From positions 1-17,007 of the forward strand of contig JAJYOH010000060.1 in the NCBI GenBank assembly GCA_021796315.1: DNA of 17,007 bases, given 5' to 3'. Source of the stretch: Chloroflexota bacterium (GTDB lineage Bacteria; Chloroflexota; Anaerolineae; Anaerolineales; Villigracilaceae). The translations under genes and the position numbers were made by a program. Numbering within the stretch: position 1 is the stretch's first letter; every line of letters begins with the position of its first letter. This document shows, in pieces, positions 6,912 to 14,051 of the stretch. Below the pieces are notes generated by a model that was given only the letters and a program-made list of their open reading frames with translations, searched no databases and had not been told where the DNA came from.

Positions 6912-7307
6912 ATGGAAATTCCTCGGCATTGGCGCTTGAAACAACAACGCTATTCTCTCGTAGGCGAAGTCTGCCCACATTGTGATTACAAGATTTTCCC
7001 CCCACGCGATGTCTGCCCAAATTGCGGCGACGAAGCAAAGGAGCTTTACAGCTTCAGCGGCAAGGGTGAAGTTTATTCATACACGACGATCTACGAAGCC
7101 CCGACCGGATTTGACGCCAACGCGCCGTACACTGTGGCCTTGGTGAAACTGGAAGAAGGGCCGATGGTAACTGCTCAACTTACAGATCTTGATAACGCGC
7201 CCGTTGAAATTGGCATGCCCGTCGAGATGGTCACACGCAAAATGAAGAACGATGGAGATGAACGAGGTGTGATTGTGTATGGCTATAAGTTTCGTAAACG
7301 AACGTAG
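6912..7307 (+). CDS. DUF35 zinc-ribbon/OB-fold protein associated with thiolase and HMG-CoA synthase
   Basis: A 131-residue protein with an N-terminal rubredoxin-like zinc ribbon made by Cys21-x2-Cys24 and Cys35-x2-Cys38, followed by an OB-fold domain (GKGEVYSYTTIYEAP onward). This is the DUF35 / acyl-CoA-associated OB family. In the known archaeal complex, the DUF35 protein bridges thiolase and HMG-CoA synthase, where the acetoacetyl-CoA intermediate is passed between enzymes. Gene order here (synthase, thiolase, DUF35) supports the same role. The start has an AAAGGATC ribosome binding site. Eighty bases separate it from the thiolase stop, more than elsewhere in the cluster. No convincing promoter was seen in that gap, so read-through from the thiolase is the simplest view. 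Confidence 0.9.
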   Translation: MEIPRHWRLKQQRYSLVGEVCPHCDYKIFPPRDVCPNCGDEAKELYSFSGKGEVYSYTTIYEAPTGFDANAPYTVALVKLEEGPMVTAQLTDLDNAPVEIGMPVEMVTRKMKNDGDERGVIVYGYKFRKRT

Positions 7308-7385
7308 GTGGCACGTAGACGGGACAGAAAACAAAATCGGCAAAAACAACTTCTTAAGTTATCAAATTACCCAGACACAGATGGA

Positions 7386-7406
7386 AGGCATTTTCCGCCT
7401 GTTTTT
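7386..7406 (+). terminator. Weak candidate intrinsic terminator after the DUF35 gene
   Basis: AGGC (7386-7389) can pair with GCCT (7397-7400) around a 7-base loop, and a run of five T follows at 7402-7406. The stem is short and a competing GGAA/TTCC pairing exists, so support is weak. It lies in the 217-base gap between two convergent genes, where a terminator is expected. Nothing else was recognised in that gap. Confidence 0.3.
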
Positions 7407-7524
7407 GTATTAAGAATCTAACAGAAGTTATTTTTGAATGGGTTCTTCGTGTTACAGCGCAAGGTTCCAGAAAACTCTTTACCTTGTCACCATCTTCCCA
7501 TCCCAAAACATTAGGGATTGATAG

Positions 7525-8115
7525 TTACTCTTCAACCTCGATGCGATTCACTTGTACCTGCGAGCCATTGTAATCAGGCACATTGCTCAATAATGTGCCA
7601 TAAAGATGGACGATCCTGCCGCTGTCGCGCAGTACCTCGATCTGGGACTTTACCGCCGGGTCCATAGAATCGATGCCAAAGTAGATTATCTGCCCGTTGA
7701 TCCACAACTCAAAGTAGTCATCATACTGCGCGCCAGGCTCCGTACTCTTGATGACGCCCCACCAGTCCGCTATCTCTTCTGAAGTACCTGGCGGCATGTA
7801 ACCGCCTGAGGCTTGTTCTTCTGTGCCACCACCAGTGGCTTCTGTGGTTGCCTCAACGGTCATGGCAGGTGTTGGGCTTTTTTGTGCTGCGGGGCCACAC
7901 TCTCTCCGGTAATAAGCCCACTCGTCACAGGTACTGCCATCCGAAAAAACACACATTCCGCTTTGGCTACCATCGTCAGCAGTGCGAATTTCGAGTTTGT
8001 TCCCATTCTGCGTGCAATAGACCGAGGCAGGATTCGGCATACCCGCCTGAGTCTGGGGCGCTGCGCAGGCTGTCAGCGCCATCAAAATGATTACGAATGT
8101 AAAAATCCTTTTCAT
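7525..8115 (-). CDS. DUF333-containing secreted lipoprotein
   Basis: A 196-residue protein with a lipoprotein signal: MKR, a hydrophobic segment, then the lipobox LTAC, with Cys17 as the lipidated residue. It is thus predicted to be exported and anchored on the outer face of the membrane. Residues about 29-74 match the DUF333 pattern (PASVYC, then CVFSDGSTCDEWAYYRREC), with Cys34, Cys55, Cys63 and Cys73 likely forming disulphides. After a low-complexity Thr/Glu/Gly linker (about 80-105), the C-terminal part (ADWWGVIKS, QYDDYFE, RIVHLYGTL, QVQVNRIEVEE) looks like a small beta-barrel domain that I recall from other Chloroflexota exported proteins. Function is unknown. The ATG overlaps the upstream oxidoreductase stop (ATGA) with AAGGAGAG before it, so this is the last gene of the long minus-strand run. 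Confidence 0.8.
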   Translation of the reverse strand: MKRIFTFVIILMALTACAAPQTQAGMPNPASVYCTQNGNKLEIRTADDGSQSGMCVFSDGSTCDEWAYYRRECGPAAQKSPTPAMTVEATTEATGGGTEEQASGGYMPPGTSEEIADWWGVIKSTEPGAQYDDYFELWINGQIIYFGIDSMDPAVKSQIEVLRDSGRIVHLYGTLLSNVPDYNGSQVQVNRIEVEE

Positions 8116-9116
8116 TTCTCTCCTTGTGTTTTGTGATTTTCTTCCATAGTGATGACGACTTTTCCTTGAGCGTGTTCTTTTTCAAAATACCAGAGAGCTT
8201 CAGCGGTTTTACTTAGCGGATAACATCCATCTATAACAGGCACGACCTTTTCGGATTCAAGGAGCTCTTTCATAAAGATCAAATCCTTTTGGCTTTGCAC
8301 CAGCGAAACGACATGCGTTTTCTGGCTCCCGGTCTGTGAATTCCGCCGTCCCTGGAGCGTCGCCTGGAAGAGTTGAAGCATGGAACCACCGGCGACGACA
8401 TAGATTCCCTCACGGCTTAATGCCCGCAGATAATCTGAAATCGGATGATATCCGTTCGCAGCCAGAATCAGGTCGTACTGCTGCCCGTTTTGGGTGAAAT
8501 CCTCTTTCTTGTAATCGATGACATAGTCTGCCCCAATCGAGCGCACCATGTCCAGATTCCTCGCGCTGCACACAGCGGTAACATCAGCCCCAAACGCTTT
8601 GGCGATCTGCACGGCAAATGTTCCCACACCACCAGAGGCGCCATTAATCAAAACCTTTTGCCCTGGTTGAATGTTTCCATTGTCGCGTAAACCCTGCAGG
8701 GCGGTGAGTGCCGCTACAGGTACAGCCGCAGCCTGTTCGAACGTTAGGTTGGCAGGTTTCAGTGTTATTGCTTTTTCATTGGCGCATACATACTCGGCGA
8801 AAGTGCCACGACCGGTTGCACTGGGTAAGTACCCGAAAACTTCATCGCCTGGCCTAAACTGCTTGACGTACCTGCCAATCGCCTCGACCCGCCCGGCTAG
8901 ATCAGCCCCGAGGATCTTGTTTTTGGGTTGCAGAAAGCCTCCCGGCATTAGGCGGATAAAAAACGGATTAGCTCTCATCATACGCCAGTCCCGCGCATTT
9001 ACGGATGCCGCATAGATTCTGATCAAGACTTCATCATCCTGAGGAGCGGGTTTTGCTACCTCTTGGAGCTGAAGAACATCCGGTGAACCGTATTTTGCGC
9101 ATACGATTGCTTTCAT
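8112..9116 (-). CDS. MDR-family NAD(P)-dependent oxidoreductase (quinone oxidoreductase-like), copy 2
   Basis: A 334-residue medium-chain dehydrogenase/reductase. The N-terminal GroES-like half starts [20 protein letters not shown] and holds [11 protein letters not shown] and [10 protein letters not shown]. The nucleotide-binding Rossmann motif GASGGVG is at residues 159-165, followed by [16 protein letters not shown]. The Cys/His zinc ligands of true alcohol dehydrogenases are absent, so it belongs with the zinc-free quinone-oxidoreductase-like group that reduces quinones or enones with NADPH. It is a clear paralogue of the gene just upstream. The start has a strong GGAGGAAC site and overlaps that gene's stop (ATGA); its own stop overlaps the lipoprotein start in the same way. 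Substrate is unknown. Confidence 0.88.
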   Translation of the reverse strand: MKAIVCAKYGSPDVLQLQEVAKPAPQDDEVLIRIYAASVNARDWRMMRANPFFIRLMPGGFLQPKNKILGADLAGRVEAIGRYVKQFRPGDEVFGYLPSATGRGTFAEYVCANEKAITLKPANLTFEQAAAVPVAALTALQGLRDNGNIQPGQKVLINGASGGVGTFAVQIAKAFGADVTAVCSARNLDMVRSIGADYVIDYKKEDFTQNGQQYDLILAANGYHPISDYLRALSREGIYVVAGGSMLQLFQATLQGRRNSQTGSQKTHVVSLVQSQKDLIFMKELLESEKVVPVIDGCYPLSKTAEALWYFEKEHAQGKVVITMEENHKTQGEK

Positions 9117-10057
9117 GAGTGTTCCTCCAAAGTGATGACGACATTTCCTTTTTTGTGTCCTTTTTCGACATACCCGTGAGCTTCGGCCATCTGTTCCAAC
9201 GGATAGAGTCTATCAATAACCGGTTTTATCTTTCCCGCTTCAACCAGCTCTTTGAGTAAGATTAAATCTTCAATATGTATCTTTGGCGTCCCCTCATCGA
9301 CTGATACGTATTTCCCGGTCGGAGTTAGCGCTTTTTTGTACTGTAGTTTTGAGCTATATTTTTTTCCAACGGCATCAAAGATAAAATCATAAGATTCTCC
9401 TCTATTCGTAAAATCCTCTTTTGTGTAATCAATTACGTTATCGGCGCCCAGAGATTTTACCAATTCTAAATTTGTGGTACTGCATACTCCGGTAACTTCC
9501 GCCCCAAAGCGCTTGGCAATCTGTACCGCAAAAGTACCCACCCCTCCAGAAGCTCCATAGATAAGAACTTTTTGTCCCTTCTGGATATTTCCTTTTCTAA
9601 TAAAATACAATGCTAAAGTTCCTCTGGAAGGGACAGATGCAGCTTCCTCATAACTTGCAGTGATGGGTTTTACTGCCACCAAACCATCATCAGGCATAAA
9701 CAATCCGTCTTCACGCATACAAGTGTACTCGGCATAAGCACCAAATTTTCTCCCGGTAAATGCGAAAACCTGGTCACCTTTTTTAAATCGTTTTATACCT
9801 TTGCCTATTTCTTCAATTTCTCCGGCTAACTCAAGCCCCAATATTGATCTTCTTGGTCTTCTGAAACCAACGAATATTCGCATTGGGATCCAAAGTAATA
9901 TATTTACTTTACCACTTCGAACTATACAGTCCGAGACTGTTACGGCTGACGCATGAATCTTTATCAGTACTTCATTATCTTTTGGAGTAGGTTTTTCGAC
10001 TTCTTTGAGTTGAAGAACCTCCGGCGGTCCGTATTTAGTGCATACAATCGCTTTCAT
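9113..10057 (-). CDS. MDR-family NAD(P)-dependent oxidoreductase (quinone oxidoreductase-like), copy 1
   Basis: A 314-residue zinc-free MDR enzyme, paralogous along its length to the next gene. It begins [20 protein letters not shown], carries [11 protein letters not shown] and [10 protein letters not shown], and has the nucleotide-binding GASGGVG motif at residues 168-174. It ends in [11 protein letters not shown], parallel to [10 protein letters not shown] in its neighbour. Differences include a segment at about 100-130 ([20 protein letters not shown]) and a shorter C-terminal half. An upstream in-frame start at 10108 exists, but the ATG at 10057 matches the family start and follows an AAAGGAAAGG site. 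It is more A+T-rich than its paralogue, so the pair may have diverged or been gained separately rather than duplicated in place. Predicted to reduce a small carbonyl or quinone substrate. Confidence 0.87.
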   Translation of the reverse strand: MKAIVCTKYGPPEVLQLKEVEKPTPKDNEVLIKIHASAVTVSDCIVRSGKVNILLWIPMRIFVGFRRPRRSILGLELAGEIEEIGKGIKRFKKGDQVFAFTGRKFGAYAEYTCMREDGLFMPDDGLVAVKPITASYEEAASVPSRGTLALYFIRKGNIQKGQKVLIYGASGGVGTFAVQIAKRFGAEVTGVCSTTNLELVKSLGADNVIDYTKEDFTNRGESYDFIFDAVGKKYSSKLQYKKALTPTGKYVSVDEGTPKIHIEDLILLKELVEAGKIKPVIDRLYPLEQMAEAHGYVEKGHKKGNVVITLEEHS

Positions 10058-10094
10058 TTTTGTACCTTTCCTTTTTACTTGATAGTATTCATTT

Positions 10095-10790
10095 TTATTT
10101 CTGACCATCAGCTGGAGTTGGTTCCTGATCCTTTACACCCTTAATCAAAAGCCACAAAGTAAGAGAAAGTTCCGCAATAAAACTAACCGCCATAAATGGG
10201 ACCGATATTACTTCGTAGCCCGGTAAAAGGAAAAACTGAAAAACACATATCAGAAGACCAAAACCATCAACGATCAACAGTAAGCCCAAGATTTTTGGAA
10301 GAAAGCTCGACTTGAAAACCAGATAACCAAGAGGAAAGAGCCAGATGCCATAGGGTATCTGGGCGGTAATAGCCCCAGATTTGCGTAAATTGATGAATAA
10401 CATCGCTTGCGCTTGCAGCTGACCTGGCTGGAATACTTTCAAATAATCAGCTCCGCTCAAAAGCAGCAGGCCGGCAAATAGATTAAGCGTACTAAAACAC
10501 CATATAGCAAAACCACCCAGGTTTAATAACAGGAACAGTAAAGCTAAATTTTGGTTGATCGGTTTTAATAACACGTACAAATACCAGGCCGCCAAAAGAA
10601 AAAACACAACTGAGAATAGACTGATTACTAAACCGATACGAAATTGCGCTTCATGAGCCATTATGTGGTTGACCGTTACCGGGGCGTCCACGAATACAAA
10701 GTGACCAAACATATTTGCAATGACCGAAGTTGCAAAATACATAAAATAGTGGAACCCCGCCATTCTTGCGGTCTTATTGATTGAATTCAT
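10095..10790 (-). CDS. DUF4386 membrane protein, copy 3
   Basis: A 231-residue multi-spanning membrane protein of the DUF4386 family (function unknown). It starts [13 protein letters not shown] at an ATG preceded by AGAGGAGAT, the clear start; an in-frame ORF extends further upstream but overlaps the preceding gene. About six hydrophobic helices are visible. Blocks shared almost exactly with the protein at 11445-12134 are [31 protein letters not shown] and [12 protein letters not shown], showing a recent duplication. The RBS-to-start bases upstream are also nearly identical in the two copies. DUF4386 genes often sit near stress or oxidoreductase genes; here the two MDR enzymes follow after 37 bases, suggesting co-transcription. 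No biochemical role can be assigned. Confidence 0.82.
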   Translation of the reverse strand: MNSINKTARMAGFHYFMYFATSVIANMFGHFVFVDAPVTVNHIMAHEAQFRIGLVISLFSVVFFLLAAWYLYVLLKPINQNLALLFLLLNLGGFAIWCFSTLNLFAGLLLLSGADYLKVFQPGQLQAQAMLFINLRKSGAITAQIPYGIWLFPLGYLVFKSSFLPKILGLLLIVDGFGLLICVFQFFLLPGYEVISVPFMAVSFIAELSLTLWLLIKGVKDQEPTPADGQK

Positions 10791-10821
10791 TTTTTTATCT
10801 CCTCTGAATGTGTGCGCACAG

Positions 10822-11265
10822 TTAGGCTGACCCGTACAGCCCTTTGTAAAGATAGCCAATAACTATTCCAAGAAAGAGAAACCTTGGTGCGTCAAGCAGT
10901 ATGCCGATGAGAAAGTAATGCAAGACATCACGCTGCCCAAGAAAACTATGGGGAACCAGGGTCAGGATTGTGGCAATGACTAGGGCGATGAGGCTTATTA
11001 TCACGGATTTTAGAATTGGATTCTTTGTTGGAATCTTGTCAAAAAAACGAAGCAAAGCATAACTGACGCAGCCTCCGATCATCAAACCAGCAGGCAAAGA
11101 AGCAACCCAAACCGTTTGAATATTCGCTTTTGAAAAGGCAGATCTATACTCCGCTGCGACGGGAAGCAGGGAAATTGCGATGGTAGTTACCCAGAATACT
11201 ACTCCGCCCCCAAGAGTTAGTATGAACAGCTTCTTTGAAAGGCTGGTCGAACCTTTTTTTAACAT
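10822..11265 (-). CDS. Small four-helix membrane protein, unknown function
   Basis: A 147-residue hydrophobic protein with about four membrane segments (near residues 13-33, 50-70, 85-105 and 117-140), ending IGYLYKGLYGSA. I do not recognise the family. The start has a strong AAGGAG site. Its first ten codons (MLKKGSTSLS) and the preceding leader match those of the gene at 12181-12618 (MLKRGSIVLS), but the rest of the two proteins is unrelated. It looks like a new coding body placed behind a duplicated translation-start module. It is 31 bases upstream of DUF4386 copy 3, in the same direction. Confidence 0.68.
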   Translation of the reverse strand: MLKKGSTSLSKKLFILTLGGGVVFWVTTIAISLLPVAAEYRSAFSKANIQTVWVASLPAGLMIGGCVSYALLRFFDKIPTKNPILKSVIISLIALVIATILTLVPHSFLGQRDVLHYFLIGILLDAPRFLFLGIVIGYLYKGLYGSA

Positions 11266-11431
11266 TTGGCTTTCTCCTTGTGGTGTGTTGTGTCCGCTTT
11301 ATTAGGTCTATTCCACGAGCAAAACATGGTGTTGAGCGGGGAGGAGGTTAGGGAGGATCTTCAGCCCTCCCCTTCCCCCCGATAGTGCAAATCTATGTCA
11401 TGTTCAAGACCTAGTTCGTCGCTGGTCTCGC
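11235..11431 (-). repeat. Duplicated leader module, copy A
   Basis: This stretch aligns with 12588-12767, with small indels. It contains, in minus-strand order, a scrap of a DUF4386-like 3' end, a G+C-rich hairpin-forming tract (GGGAGG at 11351-11356 pairing with CCTCCC at 11366-11371), a conserved string (GCGGACACAACACA in minus-strand reading), an AAGGAGAAAGC ribosome binding site, and about ten codons of a small membrane protein. Outside it, the flanking coding sequences differ. The remaining intergenic bases (to 11444) hold nothing else recognised. Confidence 0.8.
11393..11431 (-). pseudogene. Vestigial 3' end of a DUF4386-like gene
   Basis: Thirty-nine bases, ending in TAG, line up without gaps with the last 13 codons (including stop) of the DUF4386 gene at 12729-13454: 29 of 39 bases are identical by my count. 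The scrap begins 14 bases beyond the stop of DUF4386 copy 2 and contains an extra in-frame TAG at its seventh codon. It is no longer part of any open frame. It marks where an upstream DUF4386 gene once ended before the present gene replaced it or fused in. Confidence 0.65.
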
Positions 11432-11444
11432 AACCAGCCTCAAC

Positions 11445-12134
11445 TCATGCTGGTTTTTGATCCTTTGCACCCATGATCAGAAGCCACAACATGAGTGAAA
11501 ATTCCCCAATAAAACCAACCGCAGAACTCAGGTAAAACAGAACTAAGTTGCCTGGGAAAAAGAAGAACTGAATTGGAAACAAAAGCCAGCCAAAACATTC
11601 AACCATCAACACGATGCCCAAAATTCTGGGAAGGAAGCCGGACTTGAAAACAAGATAACCCAGCGGAAAGAGCCAGGCGCTAAAGAATATCTGGGAGACC
11701 CCTGAGAACCCATTTTTGTAGATATACAGGCATGCCATGGACAGGGCTTGCAGTTGATCGGACTGGAATACTTTCAAGTAATCAGCGCCACTCAAAAGAA
11801 GCTGGCTGGCAATTAGAAAAAGATCACTAAAACACCATACGGCGACACCGCCCAGGTTCAATAACAGGAACAGCAAAGCGATGTTCTTATTGACCGGCTT
11901 CAGCAACACGTACAAAGCCCAGGCCGTCAAAAGGAAAAGCAGCGCACCAACCAGATCGACCACAAAGCCGATCCGGAATTGCAACGCAGAGGCCACGATG
12001 TTCCTGGCGGTTGTGGCGGCATCTCCCAGGACAATCAGTTTGGAGCGCACTCCCACATCTGCGAAGATGGAAACCACCATGTAAATGAGATACAGGAACC
12101 CTGCCATTCTTGCGGTCTTATTGATTGAATTCAT
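11445..12134 (-). CDS. DUF4386 membrane protein, copy 2
   Basis: A 229-residue multi-spanning membrane protein of the DUF4386 family, starting [18 protein letters not shown] after an AAAAGGAGAT site. It shares long blocks with the copy at 10095-10790 ([40 protein letters not shown]) and is much less like the copy at 12729-13454. The two close copies differ most between residues 18 and 50 and near the last third, in loops and single helices. It ends GAKDQKPA, close to the other copy's GVKDQEPT. Directly behind its stop lies the scrap of another DUF4386 3' end, so the junction appears recombinant. Function is unknown; it is probably an integral inner-membrane protein. Confidence 0.82.
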   Translation of the reverse strand: MNSINKTARMAGFLYLIYMVVSIFADVGVRSKLIVLGDAATTARNIVASALQFRIGFVVDLVGALLFLLTAWALYVLLKPVNKNIALLFLLLNLGGVAVWCFSDLFLIASQLLLSGADYLKVFQSDQLQALSMACLYIYKNGFSGVSQIFFSAWLFPLGYLVFKSGFLPRILGIVLMVECFGWLLFPIQFFFFPGNLVLFYLSSAVGFIGEFSLMLWLLIMGAKDQKPA

Positions 12135-12180
12135 TTTTTATCTCCTTTTATTGTGATTGATTTTGGCGTAAACAAGACGC

Positions 12181-12618
12181 TCACGCCAATTTACGATTGA
12201 ATAGGGAATAGCCCGAAAGGCCAATGCCCACAAGGTATAAAACACTCTGAACAACATTCACCTGCCAGCGACCATGCCCAATATATGAGGAAGCGAAAAA
12301 CGCCATCACTTCCATAAAGCCGATCACAAACACTAACATCCAAAAAGCCGATTTTTGACCGGCGAGCAGGTTTTTGCGGATAAGCGGCCACGTCAACACC
12401 GAGATGACCAGAGAGCAGGGGTTGTACAGGATCGTAAAAGCATTGAGCGATGCAATGGTCTTGGCGCTGAGGCTGGCAATTTCAGCTTCTGAAAAAGACG
12501 CCACCTGCAAAATTGGGGAGTCTTTCTTGAGCACGATGACATAGCACAATATGATCAAGGCGAGCATAAAGTTGATTACGCACCATATTGAAAGAACAAT
12601 CGAACCTCTTTTTAACAT
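12181..12618 (-). CDS. Small four-helix membrane protein, unknown function
   Basis: A 145-residue protein with about four hydrophobic segments: near 10-30, then around 55-75 (ILYNPCSLVISVLTWPLI), 88-108 and 120-138. It ends YSLFNRKLA. I do not recognise the family. I place the start at the ATG at 12618, preceded by AAGGAGAAAGC, rather than at an upstream in-frame codon that would add 36 polar residues read from the hairpin spacer. Its first ten codons match those of the otherwise unrelated gene at 10822-11265. It lies between two DUF4386 genes, 46 bases before the next start. Confidence 0.68.
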   Translation of the reverse strand: MLKRGSIVLSIWCVINFMLALIILCYVIVLKKDSPILQVASFSEAEIASLSAKTIASLNAFTILYNPCSLVISVLTWPLIRKNLLAGQKSAFWMLVFVIGFMEVMAFFASSYIGHGRWQVNVVQSVLYLVGIGLSGYSLFNRKLA

Positions 12619-12767
12619 TTTGCTTTCTCCTTGTGATGTGTTGTGTCCGCTTTTTCCGCGAGCGTTACCATTGTGCTGAGCGGGGAGAGGGGAAGTCTTC
12701 AGCCATCCCTCTCCCCGATATAGCAAATCTATGCCGCGCTTAAAAGCTCGTTCGTCGCTGTTTTCGC
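12588..12767 (-). repeat. Duplicated leader module, copy B
   Basis: This is the counterpart of 11235-11431. Here the upstream part is the genuine 3' end of a DUF4386 gene, so this copy keeps the original arrangement. The shared order is DUF4386 tail with TAG, ATAGATTTGC string, G/C hairpin, GCGGACACAACACA string, ribosome binding site, and MLKRGS start codons. Confidence 0.8.
12681..12717 (-). promoter_or_regulatory. Strong intercistronic hairpin
   Basis: CGGGGAGAGGG (12681-12691) pairs perfectly with CCCTCTCCCCG (12707-12717) around a 15-base loop. It begins 11 bases beyond the DUF4386 stop codon. No T-run follows in the minus-strand direction, so it is not a classical intrinsic terminator; mRNA stabilisation, partial termination or processing are possible. 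A degenerate version lies at the same place in copy A of the leader, where GGGAGG/CCTCCC pairing survives. Confidence 0.6.
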
Positions 12768-13454
12768 AGACTCGGAAGCGATTACGGTTGGATTAAATCC
12801 TTTGACTATCAACCATACTGCCAGAACCAGTTCCAGCAAGCCTGATGGAGCAAGCATAAAGATCTGCATCGGCGAAGAAGGGCCGATGATGTCGAAGATA
12901 GCCAGCAAGCATGAAGCCAAATGCAATAGGATTGTAACGATACTCAAACCTGATAACCATCGAGGAATGAGTTTTGTTTGAAAAAATATGTAGTTGTACA
13001 GCAGAGCGCCCAGCCCCCAGGCGGATAACGCCAAAACATCTCTTGTCCAAACACGCACAGTTTTGATTAAAGTGCCCAAGGTTTGAAAATAGGAAGCATC
13101 CGGAGTCCCAGCCTTTATAAATTCCTGACTTAATGGTATTAGCGCCAGTACACCGATTGCAGAAACAATAAAGAGGATGACCTCAATCATCCTTAAGCCA
13201 ACCGACCAAAGAGCCAGGGCTTCATTGTGCTTTTTCAAGACCGGATACAGCCAAATTGCAATACCCGAACAGGCAAGTTCCATAATCACCACCAGGAGGG
13301 CTCCCATGATTACCTGGTTTCTATTTTCAAAGGCTTTAATCAGGTAATCTGGATTATCTAGAAATCCCAATAAGGGAACTGCTAGGAAGCCTGCGATGTC
13401 CGCAATTACGAATAATACTCCTGCGCTTAATGCGTTCGTTCTGTTTGTATTCAT
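12729..13454 (-). CDS. DUF4386 membrane protein, copy 1 (divergent)
   Basis: A 241-residue membrane protein, the first gene of the packed minus-strand run, with start MNTNRTNALSAGVLFVIADIAG after an AAAAAAGGAGAT site. About six hydrophobic helices are visible, as is the family layout: N-terminal helix, AIWLYPVLKKHNEALALW, LALSAWGLGALLYNYIFFQ, IPRWLSGLS, and a last helix LLELVLAVWLIVKGF. The C-terminal tail (ASESAKTATNELLSAA) is hydrophilic and absent from copies 2 and 3, but a scrap of it survives at 11393-11431. It is clearly more distant from the other two copies than they are from each other. Function is unknown. Confidence 0.8.
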   Translation of the reverse strand: MNTNRTNALSAGVLFVIADIAGFLAVPLLGFLDNPDYLIKAFENRNQVIMGALLVVIMELACSGIAIWLYPVLKKHNEALALWSVGLRMIEVILFIVSAIGVLALIPLSQEFIKAGTPDASYFQTLGTLIKTVRVWTRDVLALSAWGLGALLYNYIFFQTKLIPRWLSGLSIVTILLHLASCLLAIFDIIGPSSPMQIFMLAPSGLLELVLAVWLIVKGFNPTVIASESAKTATNELLSAA

Positions 13455-13525
13455 TTTGTATCTCCTTTTTTAAACGTTATGGATGAGTTTCATTAAATTG
13501 GACTTGAGTAAAACTGCGGCCGTCA

Positions 13526-13538
13526 CCCGGTTACCGGG
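13526..13538. promoter_or_regulatory. Compact palindrome in the 146-base gap before the DUF4386 run
   Basis: CCCGGTTACCGGG is a near-perfect 13-base palindrome (six pairs around one central base), about 70 bases upstream of the DUF4386 start at 13454. It could be an operator, or a tight hairpin ending transcription from the 90-residue gene. In the same gap a weak hairpin (AAAGG 13565-13569 with CCTTT 13577-13581) is followed, in minus-strand reading, by six T at 13557-13552, which could be a terminator for the upstream gene. The rest of the gap (13455-13600) holds the DUF4386 ribosome binding site and no clear promoter. Confidence 0.35.
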
Positions 13539-13600
13539 GGTTGAAATGGGCAAAAAATGTTATCAAAGGCAAACCTCCTTTCCAAGGTGCTTATATCCAT

Positions 13601-13873
13601 TTACTGTTTGACGTCCGACGTATCTGCCTGGTTGTTTTCGAGAGGACAGACCGAGACCAACGGCATGCCCAAATCACGTACTTTTTTGAGCAAGCCATGC
13701 AACGCGGACTGGTCAACTACGGGTCCGGTTAGGAGAGTATCGCCATTCTCTTCCAGCGTGATGGTCAGGCCGTCAAACCAGTCTGTCCATTGACTACCCA
13801 AATGGCCCTTGATCCTGATCTGATAAACTACGGGTTGACTTGCATTAGTTTTTGGTTCGAGTTCGTTTGACAT
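13601..13873 (-). CDS. Small conserved protein, Chloroflexota type, unknown function
   Basis: A 90-residue soluble protein starting MSNELEPKTN. The core is YQIRIKGHLGSQWTDWF, then DGLTITLEENGDTLLTGPVV and DQSALHGLLKKVRDLGMPL. I recall this pattern as a frequent small protein in Anaerolineae and relatives, often near large LuxR-type regulators; no function is known to me. The pattern suggests an alpha/beta fold in which the DQ-x-ALHGLL helix follows two beta strands. The chosen ATG has AAGG close in front and matches the core boundary; a longer in-frame ORF upstream adds 32 residues without family character. It sits 178 bases downstream of the LuxR-family gene and 146 bases upstream of the DUF4386 run, on the same strand. 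Confidence 0.75.
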   Translation of the reverse strand: MSNELEPKTNASQPVVYQIRIKGHLGSQWTDWFDGLTITLEENGDTLLTGPVVDQSALHGLLKKVRDLGMPLVSVCPLENNQADTSDVKQ

Positions 13874-14051
13874 CACCTTGTACCTGTTGTGGCCGGTCAT
13901 TACAGTCCGTGCCACCCGTTCATGGCTCCGGTCTTTGCCGAGAATGTACAAGGATAATATGCCCCACACAGTGTTAACGAACAGACACTTTAGTGTTGGT
14001 TATGGGTGTTGTTTTTAGTTATTGAGGGGAAATGTCGAGGAAAATTGAACC

